From positions 21,251-85,250 of the forward strand of contig JAYOEY010000015.1 in the NCBI GenBank assembly GCA_038116945.1: a stretch of 64,000 nucleotides of DNA, written 5' to 3'. A model generated the notes under the pieces. That model searched no databases, was not told where the DNA came from, and saw only the letters and a list, made by a program, of their open reading frames with translations. The number at the start of each line of letters is the position of its first letter. Within the stretch, counting starts at the first letter, position 1. Positions 1-7,800 of the stretch are shown one piece after another. Made by a program: the position numbers and the translations under genes. This DNA comes from JAYOEY01 sp038116945 (GTDB lineage Bacteria > Pseudomonadota > Alphaproteobacteria > MPNO01 > UBA2964).

Positions 1-638
1 AGCACGACGTGCTGCTGGTCGCCGACGAGGTGATCTGCGGGTTCGGCCGCACCGGCAACATGTGGGGCAGCCAGACTTTCGACATCCGCCCCGACATCCT
101 GACCTGCGCCAAGGCGCTGACTTCCGGCTATATCCCGATTTCGGCGATCATGGTGAACGAGCGCACCTTCCGCCCGATCGCGGAGCAGAGCGCCGGCATC
201 GGCGTGCTCGGCCACGGCTTCACCTATTCCGGCCATCCGGTTGCCGCCGCGGTCGCGGTCGAGACGCTCAAGATTTACGAGGAGATGGACCTGCTCTCTC
301 GCGTGCGGGAGACCATGCCCGTTCTGCAGGACGGCATAAGGCAGTTCAGCGAACATCCACTGGTGGGCGAGGCCACAGGTATCGGTATGCTGGCGGTCGC
401 GGAGCTGGTCGAGGACAGGGCGACGAAGAAAACCTTCGATCCGGCGCGCAAGGTCGGACCGTATCTGGTCGAGCGGGCGCGGCAACACGGGCTGATCGTC
501 CGTGCCATGGGCGACCGGATCGCGTTTTCGCCGCCGCTGATCATCGAACCAGCCCAGATCGGGGACATGTTCGCGATATTCGGCCGCGCGCTGGACGAAA
601 CGCTGGCCTGGACGGCGAGCGGCGCCGGGACTTCGTAA
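1..638 (+). CDS. Class III (omega) aminotransferase, C-terminal part; gene enters from the left edge
   Basis: The reading frame is open from the first bases of the window (codons in phase with position 3) to a TAA at 636-638, so the GTG at 9 is an internal Val and not a start. The visible 211 residues are the PLP-binding half of a fold-type I, class III aminotransferase. VADEVICGFGRTG carries the Asp that contacts the pyridine nitrogen of PLP, and CAKALTSGY carries the Schiff-base lysine. GHGFTYSGHP is the usual active-site segment following it. Enzymes of this family move an amino group from omega-amines or beta-alanine-like donors to pyruvate or a 2-oxoacid. The substrate cannot be read from this half. 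It is followed by a 129-bp gap and hemA on the same strand. The family call is secure; the specificity is open. Confidence 0.9.
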   Translation, partial: HDVLLVADEVICGFGRTGNMWGSQTFDIRPDILTCAKALTSGYIPISAIMVNERTFRPIAEQSAGIGVLGHGFTYSGHPVAAAVAVETLKIYEEMDLLSRVRETMPVLQDGIRQFSEHPLVGEATGIGMLAVAELVEDRATKKTFDPARKVGPYLVERARQHGLIVRAMGDRIAFSPPLIIEPAQIGDMFAIFGRALDETLAWTASGAGTS

Positions 639-677
639 AACCGGCCCCGAAACGGCGAAATCCGGAGATTTTTTGGC

Positions 678-692
678 TTAATGAACCGTTAA
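678..692. promoter_or_regulatory. Candidate CtrA-binding site (TTAA-N7-TTAA) upstream of hemA
   Basis: TTAA at 678-681 and TTAA at 689-692 are separated by exactly seven bases, the full-site consensus of the alphaproteobacterial cell-cycle regulator CtrA. It lies in the 129-bp gap between the aminotransferase stop and hemA, 75 bp before the hemA ATG and just upstream of a weak promoter candidate. TTAA is rare in such GC-rich DNA, which makes chance less likely, but this is a motif match only. Confidence 0.45.
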
Positions 693-702
693 ATTGTCTC
701 CT

Positions 703-730
703 TTAAACAGGAATACGCGGCCTGTATGAT
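703..730 (+). promoter_or_regulatory. Possible hemA promoter
   Basis: TTAAAC (703-708) and TATGAT (725-730) are spaced by 16 bp and sit about 40 bp before the hemA start. The -10 element is good, the -35 is weak. The position just downstream of the CtrA-like box is consistent with a regulated promoter. No start site is known. Confidence 0.3.
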
Positions 731-767
731 GTGTTAACGGGCCAGCAGGCTAGTCGGAGTGTGATTA

Positions 768-1985
768 ATGGACTACGAAGCGTTCTTCCGGGACGCCATT
801 GGGCAGATCAGGGCCGAAGGACGCTATCGCGTATTCGCCGAACTCGAACGCCACGCAGGCGACTTTCCGCATGCGACCAATTTCGACGCCGACGGCAACA
901 CCAAGGAAATCACCGTCTGGTGCAGCAACGACTATCTCGGCATGGGCCAGAACCCCAAGGTGCTGGCGGCGCTCAAGGAAGCGGCCGACAAGGTCGGCGC
1001 CGGCGCGGGCGGCACCCGCAATATCGCCGGTACCAGCCATTACCACGTGCTGCTGGAGAACGAACTCGCCACGCTTCACAACACCGAAGCGGCGCTGATC
1101 TTCACATCCGGTTATGTCGCCAACGAAGCGGCGCTCAGCACGCTGGCCGCCAACATTCCGAACTGCGTCCTGCTGTCGGATTCCTACAATCACGCCTCTA
1201 TGATCGCCGGCATCCGCCATTCGCGCGCCGAGAAGCAGATTTTCGAGCATAACAGCGTCGAAGACCTCGAACGCAAGCTTGCCGCGCTGCCGATCGAGCG
1301 GCCCAAGATCATCGTGTTCGAATCGGTCTATTCGATGGACGGCGACATCTCGCCGATCAGGGAATTCTGCGACCTTGCCGACAAGTACAACGCGATGACC
1401 TATCTCGACGAGGTCCATGCGGTCGGCATGTACGGGCCGCGCGGTGCCGGCGTCGCCGAGCGCGACGGCCAGATGGAGCGCATCACGGTCATCCAGGGCA
1501 CGCTGGCCAAGGCATTCGGCGTGGTCGGCGGATACATCGCGGCCAGTGAAAAGCTCTGCGACTTCGTCCGCTCCTACGCCAACGGCTTCATCTTCACCAC
1601 CTCGATGCCGCCGGCCATCGCCGCCGCCGCGGTGGAAAGCGTGAAGCATGTCCGCGAGCACGGGCAGGCGGACCGCGACCGGCACCAGGAACGCGCCGAA
1701 ACCCTGAAGGGCATGCTGCGCGATGCGGGCCTGCCGGTCATGCCGTCGGTATCGCATATCGTGCCGGTCATGGTCGGCGACCCGGTGGTCTGCAAGCAGG
1801 TCACCGACGACCTGATGGACCGCTACGGCATTTATGTGCAGCCGATCAACTATCCCACGGTACCCAAGGGCACCGAACGGCTGCGCCTGACCCCGACGCC
1901 GTTCCACGGCGACGACGAGATGAAGCGGCTGGTCGATGCGTTGACCGAAATCTGGGGCCGTCTCGGCATCAGGGCCGCCGCCTGA
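768..1985 (+). CDS. hemA: 5-aminolevulinate synthase
   Basis: Condenses glycine with succinyl-CoA to give 5-aminolevulinate, the first step of haem (and corrin) synthesis by the C4 route typical of Alphaproteobacteria. The 405-residue product has the family's normal length and starts MDYEAFFRDAI. It contains the glycine-rich GAGAGGTRNIAGTSHYH segment, the YLDEVHAVGMYG motif with the PLP-ring Asp, and the Schiff-base Lys in QGTLAKAFGVVGGYIA. The ATG at 768 is preceded by GGAG. It follows a 129-bp intergenic region that holds a CtrA-like box and a weak promoter. The uracil-DNA glycosylase frame begins right behind it and may be translationally coupled. Confidence 0.97.
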   Translation: MDYEAFFRDAIGQIRAEGRYRVFAELERHAGDFPHATNFDADGNTKEITVWCSNDYLGMGQNPKVLAALKEAADKVGAGAGGTRNIAGTSHYHVLLENELATLHNTEAALIFTSGYVANEAALSTLAANIPNCVLLSDSYNHASMIAGIRHSRAEKQIFEHNSVEDLERKLAALPIERPKIIVFESVYSMDGDISPIREFCDLADKYNAMTYLDEVHAVGMYGPRGAGVAERDGQMERITVIQGTLAKAFGVVGGYIAASEKLCDFVRSYANGFIFTTSMPPAIAAAAVESVKHVREHGQADRDRHQERAETLKGMLRDAGLPVMPSVSHIVPVMVGDPVVCKQVTDDLMDRYGIYVQPINYPTVPKGTERLRLTPTPFHGDDEMKRLVDALTEIWGRLGIRAAA

Positions 1986-2014
1986 GCGATCCCTCTCCTG
2001 ACAGTCGGGGCGTC

Positions 2015-2512
2015 CTGCCCGACATTCTCGAGCCAAGGCTCGACGCGGTTTTCTGCGGCAGCGCAGCCGGGGCCGTTTCCGCCCGCAGAGGCGCTTACTA
2101 TGCCGGTCCCGGCAACAAATTCTGGCCGACACTGCACGAAGTCGCCCTGACTCCGCGCCTTTTGAAGCCCGAGGAGTTCCGCACCCTGCCCGAATTCGGA
2201 CTGGGGCTCACCGACATGACGAAACACGCATCCGGCAGCGACGCATCCCTGCCGAAAGATTCCGACGATCCGGGCGGCCTGCGCAACAGGATCGAACGCT
2301 TTCGCCCCCGCCTCCTCGCTTTCGTCGGCAAGCGCGCGGCGCAGGTCTGGTTTCGGCATTTCCACAGCAAAGCAAAGATCGGTTACGGGCTGCAGATAGA
2401 AACCGCAGGCGATACTGCGCTATTCGTTCTCCCCTCGCCTTCCGGGCTGGCCATCCGCTACTGGGACGAACAGCCGTGGCGGGACCTGGCGGCGATGGTA
2501 AAATCGCGCTGA
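2015..2512 (+). CDS. Mismatch-specific (MUG-type) uracil/thymine DNA glycosylase, non-canonical start
   Basis: Removes uracil or thymine mispaired with guanine in base-excision repair. Reading the frame upstream of the TTG at 2162 gives DAVFCGSAAGAVSARRGAYYAGPGNKFWPTLHEV, the conserved N-terminal active-site region of MUG/TDG-type glycosylases. PSPSGLAIRYW near the C-terminus is the second hallmark (P-S-x-S). The TTG would therefore cut off essential residues. In this frame there is no ATG, GTG or TTG between 1802 and 2162, so I place the start at CTG 2015 (protein LPDILEPRLD..., about 165 residues, normal length). ATT 2024 or coupling to hemA, which ends at 1985, are alternatives. The function is likely; the exact start is uncertain. 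Confidence 0.75.
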   Translation: MPDILEPRLDAVFCGSAAGAVSARRGAYYAGPGNKFWPTLHEVALTPRLLKPEEFRTLPEFGLGLTDMTKHASGSDASLPKDSDDPGGLRNRIERFRPRLLAFVGKRAAQVWFRHFHSKAKIGYGLQIETAGDTALFVLPSPSGLAIRYWDEQPWRDLAAMVKSR

Positions 2513-2528
2513 CGGCAACACACACAGA

Positions 2529-2622
2529 CCGTCATCCCGGACTTGATCCGGGATCCACGTTTTTTCTGTTTTTTTGTCAGAAACAAAACGCGTGGATGGT
2601 CGGCCTTCGCCGACCATGACGG
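2529..2622. repeat. Dispersed palindromic intergenic repeat element
   Basis: The element opens with CCGTCAT and closes with ATGACGG. Inside are the inner inverted arms ATCCACG (about 2553-2559) and CGTGGAT (2591-2597), each flanked by its own small hairpin: TCCCGGA-CTTGA-TCCGGGA on the left and GGTCGGC-CTTC-GCCGACC on the right. A T-rich centre separates the halves. Elements of this form (GTCATCCCGGACTTGATCC...) are familiar as multicopy intergenic repeats in alphaproteobacterial genomes. Only one copy is in this window. It could also act as a terminator for the hemA unit. Confidence 0.75.
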
Positions 2623-2691
2623 GGAGTGTAAGGTTTCAGTGCGTCAGCATGGCTGGCACTTCTGGAAACAGGCTGGAGCACGTAACACCCC

Positions 2692-3723
2692 ATGAAAATC
2701 ACCATCTTCGGCGCGGGCGCCACGGGATCGATGATCGGCGGCGAGCTGGCGCGGGCCGGGCAGGACGTGACCCTGCTGACACGTGGCGCGCATCTGGAGG
2801 CGATCCGCGCGAACGGGCTGACCGTCAACATGAACGGCGAGGAACGCCACAGCACGCCCGCCTGTACCGACGATCCGTCCGCGCCCGGCGTACAGGACGC
2901 GGTGATCTTCACCGTCAAGGCGCATCACGCGGCGGACGCCGCCGAGGCCGCGGCGCCGCTGATCGGGCCGGACACCATCGTGGTTTCGGCCCAGAACGGC
3001 ATCCCCTGGTGGTATTTTTACGGCACCGGCGATGATTATGAAGGGCACCGGCTGCAATCGGTCGATGCCGACCGCCGCAGCTGGAACGCCATCGGGCCTG
3101 AACGCGTGCTCGGCGGCGTCATCAACGGCTCCTGCACCATCCTGAGACCCGGCTATGTCAACCACACGCAGCAGCGCCGGGCGCTCAATCTGGGCGAGCC
3201 GACCGGAAATTCAGGGGGCGGAACCAGCGAACGGGCGGACCGTCTCGCCGCAGCCTTCGCCGATACCGATATCGACGCGCCGGTCTTTACCGACATTCGC
3301 CAGGTCATCTGGTCCAAGCTGCTGTCGAACGCCGCCGGCGGCACGATCTGCGTGCTGACCCGCTCGACCCACGGGCAGGTCCATGCCGACCCCGGCTGCC
3401 GCGCCATCGAGATCGCCATGATGCGCGAAATCGGCGCGGTGGCGGCAGGGCTCGGGATCGATATTTCAGCCGATATCGAAACGAGGGTCGCGGATCACGC
3501 GCCCGGCAATTCGCCCCACAAGCCCTCGACCCTGCAGGACCTGGAAACCGGCAAGATGATGGAGGTCGACGACATCATCGGCGCCGTCGCCGAAATCGCC
3601 CGGCTGGTCGGCGCGGATACGCCGGTCGTCGACATGGTCTACGCGCTGGTCCGCCGCGTGGCGGAAGCGGAAGGGTGCTATCCGGGGGATGGACGGTTTG
3701 CGCTGGCGATGCGGCCCGACTAA
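2692..3723 (+). CDS. Ketopantoate reductase-family (ApbA/PanE) oxidoreductase
   Basis: The N-terminal MKITIFGAGATGSMIGGEL is a Rossmann dinucleotide fold with the GxGxxG signature. An internal SAQNGIPWW and a C-terminal helical domain with SKLLSNAAGG (conserved Lys/Asn of the family) follow. Family members reduce 2-dehydropantoate with NADPH in pantothenate synthesis, but many paralogues act on other 2-oxoacids. At 343 residues it is about 40 longer than classical PanE, with an insertion after the QNGIPWWYFYGTG segment as in alphaproteobacterial paralogues. No other pantothenate gene is nearby, so I do not assign panE. The ATG at 2692 follows the repeat element by 69 bp. Its TAA overlaps the stop of the convergent RidA gene. 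Confidence 0.8.
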   Translation: MKITIFGAGATGSMIGGELARAGQDVTLLTRGAHLEAIRANGLTVNMNGEERHSTPACTDDPSAPGVQDAVIFTVKAHHAADAAEAAAPLIGPDTIVVSAQNGIPWWYFYGTGDDYEGHRLQSVDADRRSWNAIGPERVLGGVINGSCTILRPGYVNHTQQRRALNLGEPTGNSGGGTSERADRLAAAFADTDIDAPVFTDIRQVIWSKLLSNAAGGTICVLTRSTHGQVHADPGCRAIEIAMMREIGAVAAGLGIDISADIETRVADHAPGNSPHKPSTLQDLETGKMMEVDDIIGAVAEIARLVGADTPVVDMVYALVRRVAEAEGCYPGDGRFALAMRPD

Positions 3724-4193
3724 TCCTCAATCAGAAAATCCGCCTCCACCTCGATCGCGACGCCGAGCGGCATCACGGTGACGCCGGCGACGGTGCGGGC
3801 GTGCTGGCCGGCCTCGCCGAACACGTCGACCATCAGGTCCGACGCGCCGTTGACCACGCCGCCGACCATGTCGAGATCCTCGGTCGCGTTCACATAGCCC
3901 CTGAGCTTCGCCACCTTCACGATGCGGTCGAGATCGCCGCCCAGCGCCTCTTTGGCATGCGCCAGCACGTTGAGCGCGCAGAGCCGGGCCGCCGCCGTTC
4001 CTTCCTCGACGTTGAAATCGCGCCCGACCTTTCCGATATAGGGCAGCTCGCCGTTCCACTGCGGCACCTGGCCCGACACGTACAGGATATTCCCCGCGAT
4101 ATTGGCGCCCTTGATCCGCGCTACCTTGGGCGCGCGTGCTTCGGGCAATTCGATCCCGAGTTCCTTCAACCGTGCTTCGATGCGTCCTGCCAT
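3720..4193 (-). CDS. RidA/YjgF family protein
   Basis: A 157-residue protein of the RidA (YjgF/YER057c/UK114) family. RidA proper hydrolyses reactive enamine/imine intermediates released by PLP enzymes, while the longer members include amidohydrolases of unknown substrate. Visible family segments are LYVSGQVPQWNG and a C-terminal GVAIEVEADFL. The typical catalytic Arg motif (C-A-R) near the C-terminus is not present: the region reads ARTVAGVTVMPLGVAIEVE, so it belongs to the subgroup without the canonical deaminase site. The start at 4193 (MAGRIEARLKELG) matches longer members. A larger open frame upstream overlaps the divergent TfoX-N gene and is not used. The stop overlaps that of the convergent reductase gene. 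Confidence 0.85.
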   Translation of the reverse strand: MAGRIEARLKELGIELPEARAPKVARIKGANIAGNILYVSGQVPQWNGELPYIGKVGRDFNVEEGTAAARLCALNVLAHAKEALGGDLDRIVKVAKLRGYVNATEDLDMVGGVVNGASDLMVDVFGEAGQHARTVAGVTVMPLGVAIEVEADFLIED

Positions 4194-4232
4194 GATTTTT
4201 CCGTCCTGTCTGTCCTGTGTTATGTTCGCATT

Positions 4233-4619
4233 ATGCCTTCCAGTTCCGAATTTCGCGACCACGTACTCGGCCTTCTTCTCGGCTTCGGCCCGGTGCAGGC
4301 CCGCTCGATGTTCGGCGGGTTCGGCGTCTATCTCGACGGGCTGATGTTCGGGCTGATCGCCTACGACACGCTGTACTTCAAGGTCGATGACGGCAACCGG
4401 CAGGAATACATCGATGCGGGCGAGCCGCCCTTCACATACCAGGGCAAGTCGCGCCCGGTCGAGATGTCCTATTACCGCGTGCCGGAACGGCTGTTCGACA
4501 ACCCGGTGGAGCTTGCCGAATGGGCGGAACGCGCGCATCAGGCGGCGCAGAGATCCAAGATCGCCCAGCCGCCGCGCCGCCGCACCGGGCGGCATCGCCG
4601 GCCCGGCCGGCGGGCATGA
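4233..4619 (+). CDS. TfoX N-terminal domain protein
   Basis: A 128-residue protein that is essentially a single TfoX_N domain: RDHVLGLLLGFGPVQARSMFGG, FGLIAYDTLYFKVDD, and a YYRVPERLFDNP segment. TfoX/Sxy regulates competence in gammaproteobacteria. Stand-alone N-domain proteins in alphaproteobacteria have no established role. The last ~20 residues are an Arg-rich tail. The ATG at 4233 lies 40 bp from the divergent RidA start, so the two share a small promoter region. The ribbon-helix-helix gene follows after 1 nt, suggesting one transcript. Confidence 0.8.
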   Translation: MPSSSEFRDHVLGLLLGFGPVQARSMFGGFGVYLDGLMFGLIAYDTLYFKVDDGNRQEYIDAGEPPFTYQGKSRPVEMSYYRVPERLFDNPVELAEWAERAHQAAQRSKIAQPPRRRTGRHRRPGRRA

Positions 4620-4620
4620 G

Positions 4621-4866
4621 ATGTCTGTACGGGATCGGGCCGTGAGCGGGCTGCGCAAGCGGTCGGTGATCGTCTCCGGCCACGCCACCAGCGTATCGCT
4701 GGAGGAGGAATTCTGGGCCGAGCTGGCCGCGGCGGCGAAACGCCGCAACCTGTCCCTCAACGCGCTGGTGAGCGAGATCGACGCCGCGCGCGACGGAAAC
4801 CTGTCCTCGGCGCTGCGGCTGTTCGTCCTGCGCGAGGTGCGCGCGGAAAGGCCGGGCCGGCGCTAG
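4621..4866 (+). CDS. Ribbon-helix-helix domain protein (RHH_4-like)
   Basis: An 81-residue protein. The segment KRSVIVSGHATSVSLEEEF provides the beta-strand and first helix, and RNLSLNALVSEID the second helix of an arylsulfotransferase-like or MetJ/Arc-type ribbon-helix-helix DNA-binding fold. Small proteins of this type (PF13467-like) are widespread in alphaproteobacteria and mostly uncharacterised. The ATG at 4621 is 1 nt after the TfoX-N stop. Its TAG shares the palindrome CTAG with the stop of the convergent asmA-like gene. Confidence 0.8.
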   Translation: MSVRDRAVSGLRKRSVIVSGHATSVSLEEEFWAELAAAAKRRNLSLNALVSEIDAARDGNLSSALRLFVLREVRAERPGRR

Positions 4867-7800
4867 CGCCGGAAGAGACCCGGAAGACTCTGGATCACGT
4901 CCTCCAGCCTCGGCGTCCGCCTCTGCTGCTGCGGCTGCTCCTGGGTCGGGGACGGGGCCGGCTGCGACGAACCGCGCAGCTTGCCGGGCAGCACCCGGTC
5001 GATGATGCTGCCGATGCCGCGCTGCAGGATAAAGGATTGCAGCTTTTCGAAATTGAACTTGCGCGCCGGATCGTCGATCGCGCCGACCGCCCGCATCTCG
5101 AAAGGCGGTGCCTTGGGGTGTTCCGTCAGGCGGAACTCGCCGTTGAAATCCATGTGCCAGCGGGGAATGTCCGCGAAACCCGCCGCGCGCCCTTCGCCGG
5201 CATCGGCCAGAAGCCGGATGTCGTTTGTCCGCATCACGCCGTTGCGGATCGCGAACGTTCCGTCAAGAGACTGGAACCGCGTCTGACCGCCGCTCATCGA
5301 CGTTCCGATCAGCTTGAGAAAATCGAGCGCGCCGCCCAGATTCTTCAGCCTGTCGCTTACCGCTTTCAGGTCGAACCCCCTGACCGTGCCGCTGACCGAG
5401 GACAGGCGCCCCGACCCGTTGAGCCCGGCAACCATCCGGCGCGGCGACGAGCCGGCGGCCGTCACGTCGAGACTGAAATCGGTGATGCCGCCCGACAGAT
5501 CGAAGTCCGCCCCCTCGAACAGCGCCTTTCCGGCCTTGCCCACATTGGCCTTGGACACCGTGACCTTGCCCCGGATGCTGGGCGTTTTGCGACCGTCGAG
5601 ATCGCCGGTGAGCTTGAACGCGCCGTCGAACATCTTTCCCGAGATATCGGAAATCAGGAGCCGGCGGTCCTTGATGCTGGTGCGGATGGTCGGGCTGTCG
5701 ACCTTGAACTGCCGGTAAACAAGCGCATCGCCGCGAATCGACAGATCGGCGTCCATCAGATCGAGGACCGCGGTGTCGAATTTCTGGTCGGAGAACCGGC
5801 CGGCGGGATCGCCGGCGCCGCCCGACCGTCCGGAGGACGCGACGCGGGAGTTACGGCGGGCTTCATCGCTGCTGCCCGCGCGCACCGGCAAAAACGGATT
5901 GAGATCGATGGCCCCCGCCATGAGAGCCGCGGTAAGCGTCGGGCGGACGCCCCGCGTCCGGAGATCGCCGCTTCCCTGTAACGAGAGCTTCCCGGCGTCG
6001 AGCTTCAGCCCCTGCACCGCGTAAACGCCCTTCGCGCCCTTGAGCGATGCCTGCAGCTTCAGCGGCCCGATCGCGCCGCCCCTGGGCCGATAGTCGGGCG
6101 CCAGATTCCGCATCAGCGTGCCGACCGCGTCATGCGCTGCGGCCACGGTAAAATCGAACATCGGGTCGGTCGCGAAACCCTTCCCGGTTCCCTTCGCCGC
6201 GATAACGGCGCCGGCCGCCTTGATCCTCACGTCCGCGACGAGCGTGTCGAGCCCCCCTTTGGCGGTCGCGCTCAGATCGAACGGCCCAAGCGACGCCGTG
6301 CGCATTTCGACCCCCAGCGCCGCCAGAAGTCGGGTGAGTTCCCGGTGTTTCGCCGAAAGCCGTACGTCCCAGGCCGGCGTTTTATCGAAGCCGCCGGCGA
6401 TCGCCCGGAGCGCCACGGTGGCGCCCGCGGCATCCACCGTCAGGTCCAGATCGGCCCTGTCCGCCCCGGCATCCGCCTTGCCCCGGATTTTGAGCGCGCC
6501 CAGCGACCTGACCGAGGCGGGCGGTGCGATGCCCGCGAGTCTGAGAGCGCCGGAAATATCCCTGGCGTCCGCCGAGACACTGCCCTTGAAAACAGGAAGA
6601 CCGCCGCGTTCCGACAATGTTCCGGCGACGGAAGCCTGAACCCCCGCGAGATCGCGCACGGCGGCGCGCCGGATCGCGAGGCTTCCGCCGGAAACCGTGC
6701 CTTCGAACTCGATTCCGCGAACGGGCTGCTTCCGATAGGTCAACTGGCCGACCGAGAGACGCATGTTCGCGTCGAAGAGCTTCAGCGCCGACAACGGACC
6801 TTCGCTTTTTTCCGCGTTCCCCGACGTCGTTCCGGCCGCCTGCTGTGCGGCGGCGGATCCCGAGGATCTGACCGTGGATCCGGTGGCGTTTTCCTTTGGC
6901 AGATAGGCGTCCAGATCTATCTTATCGACAGACAGCGTCACCCCGAACGCCGGATGCTCGCGCAACACGAGCGTAAGCGCGCCATCGGCATGCGTCGTAT
7001 CGAGCTCGATCTTGCTGTTGATCAGCTGAAGCTGCCTGTCGTTTCCGGTTACCTGACCGGTGAACGAAAAGCGGTGAAGCCTTTCCTTCGGCACGGACGC
7101 CACGTCGACGCCAAGCCATCCCAGCAATGACCGAACATTGTCGGCGCGGGCTGAAATTCCGGCGGCATAAGCCGGCTGTCCGTCCCGCGCGACGAGCGTT
7201 GCGGTCATGGAGGCCTCGCCGCCGCCGGGCAGGAACACCGTCGCACGGGAAATCTGCGCCTTGCCTCCGGCAAGCGCGCCGGCGATGGAAATGCCGCGCA
7301 TGCTCCTCCCGTTATAGACAACCGCATCGAGCCCGAGATCGAGCGTCGCATCTATTTCAGGCAGGCTGAACGCCGCCGGACCCGTTTCGCCCGGCGGTCC
7401 GACCCGCGCGCCTTCGGGCGCGCGCGCTGTAACGGGCTGAGATTTCCGGTCGTTCGCAACGCCCTTGACGAGTTCGTCGAGATCGATGCGTGTCACGCGG
7501 AGCTTCGCGTCCACCCGGGGACGCCCGGCGAGCGCCGCCTTTACGGATCCGCTCGCACGCGTGCCGCCGAGTTCGGCATCGATCTGGTCGACGGTGACGG
7601 CCTGCTCGGACGCATCGATTTGCGCCCTGAGGTGAAACGGGTGCGACAGGGCGGTCATTGGCGGAGCATCGACGAAAGACGATATCGCGCCGAGCAGCGT
7701 TTTGCCTTTTACGTCGATCCGGCCGGAAAGTTTCGGCGGTGCGCCGTGCGCCGCGACCGTCGCGGCAAGCTCCGCCGTCGACCCGCTGGCCTTATCGGTT

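Noticed and set aside
765..2132. 455-codon minus-strand frame over hemA
   Set aside because: Arg/His/Asp-rich shadow typical of GC-rich antisense frames, with no domain; hemA is certain.
2162..2512. TTG start giving a 116-residue glycosylase
   Set aside because: It would remove the conserved FCGSAAG and GPGNKFWP active-site segments that are intact in the same frame upstream.
3675..4619. Long plus-strand frame of 314 codons spanning the RidA gene and TfoX-N gene
   Set aside because: Its first ~185 codons are antisense to RidA; the TfoX-N homology begins only at ATG 4233.
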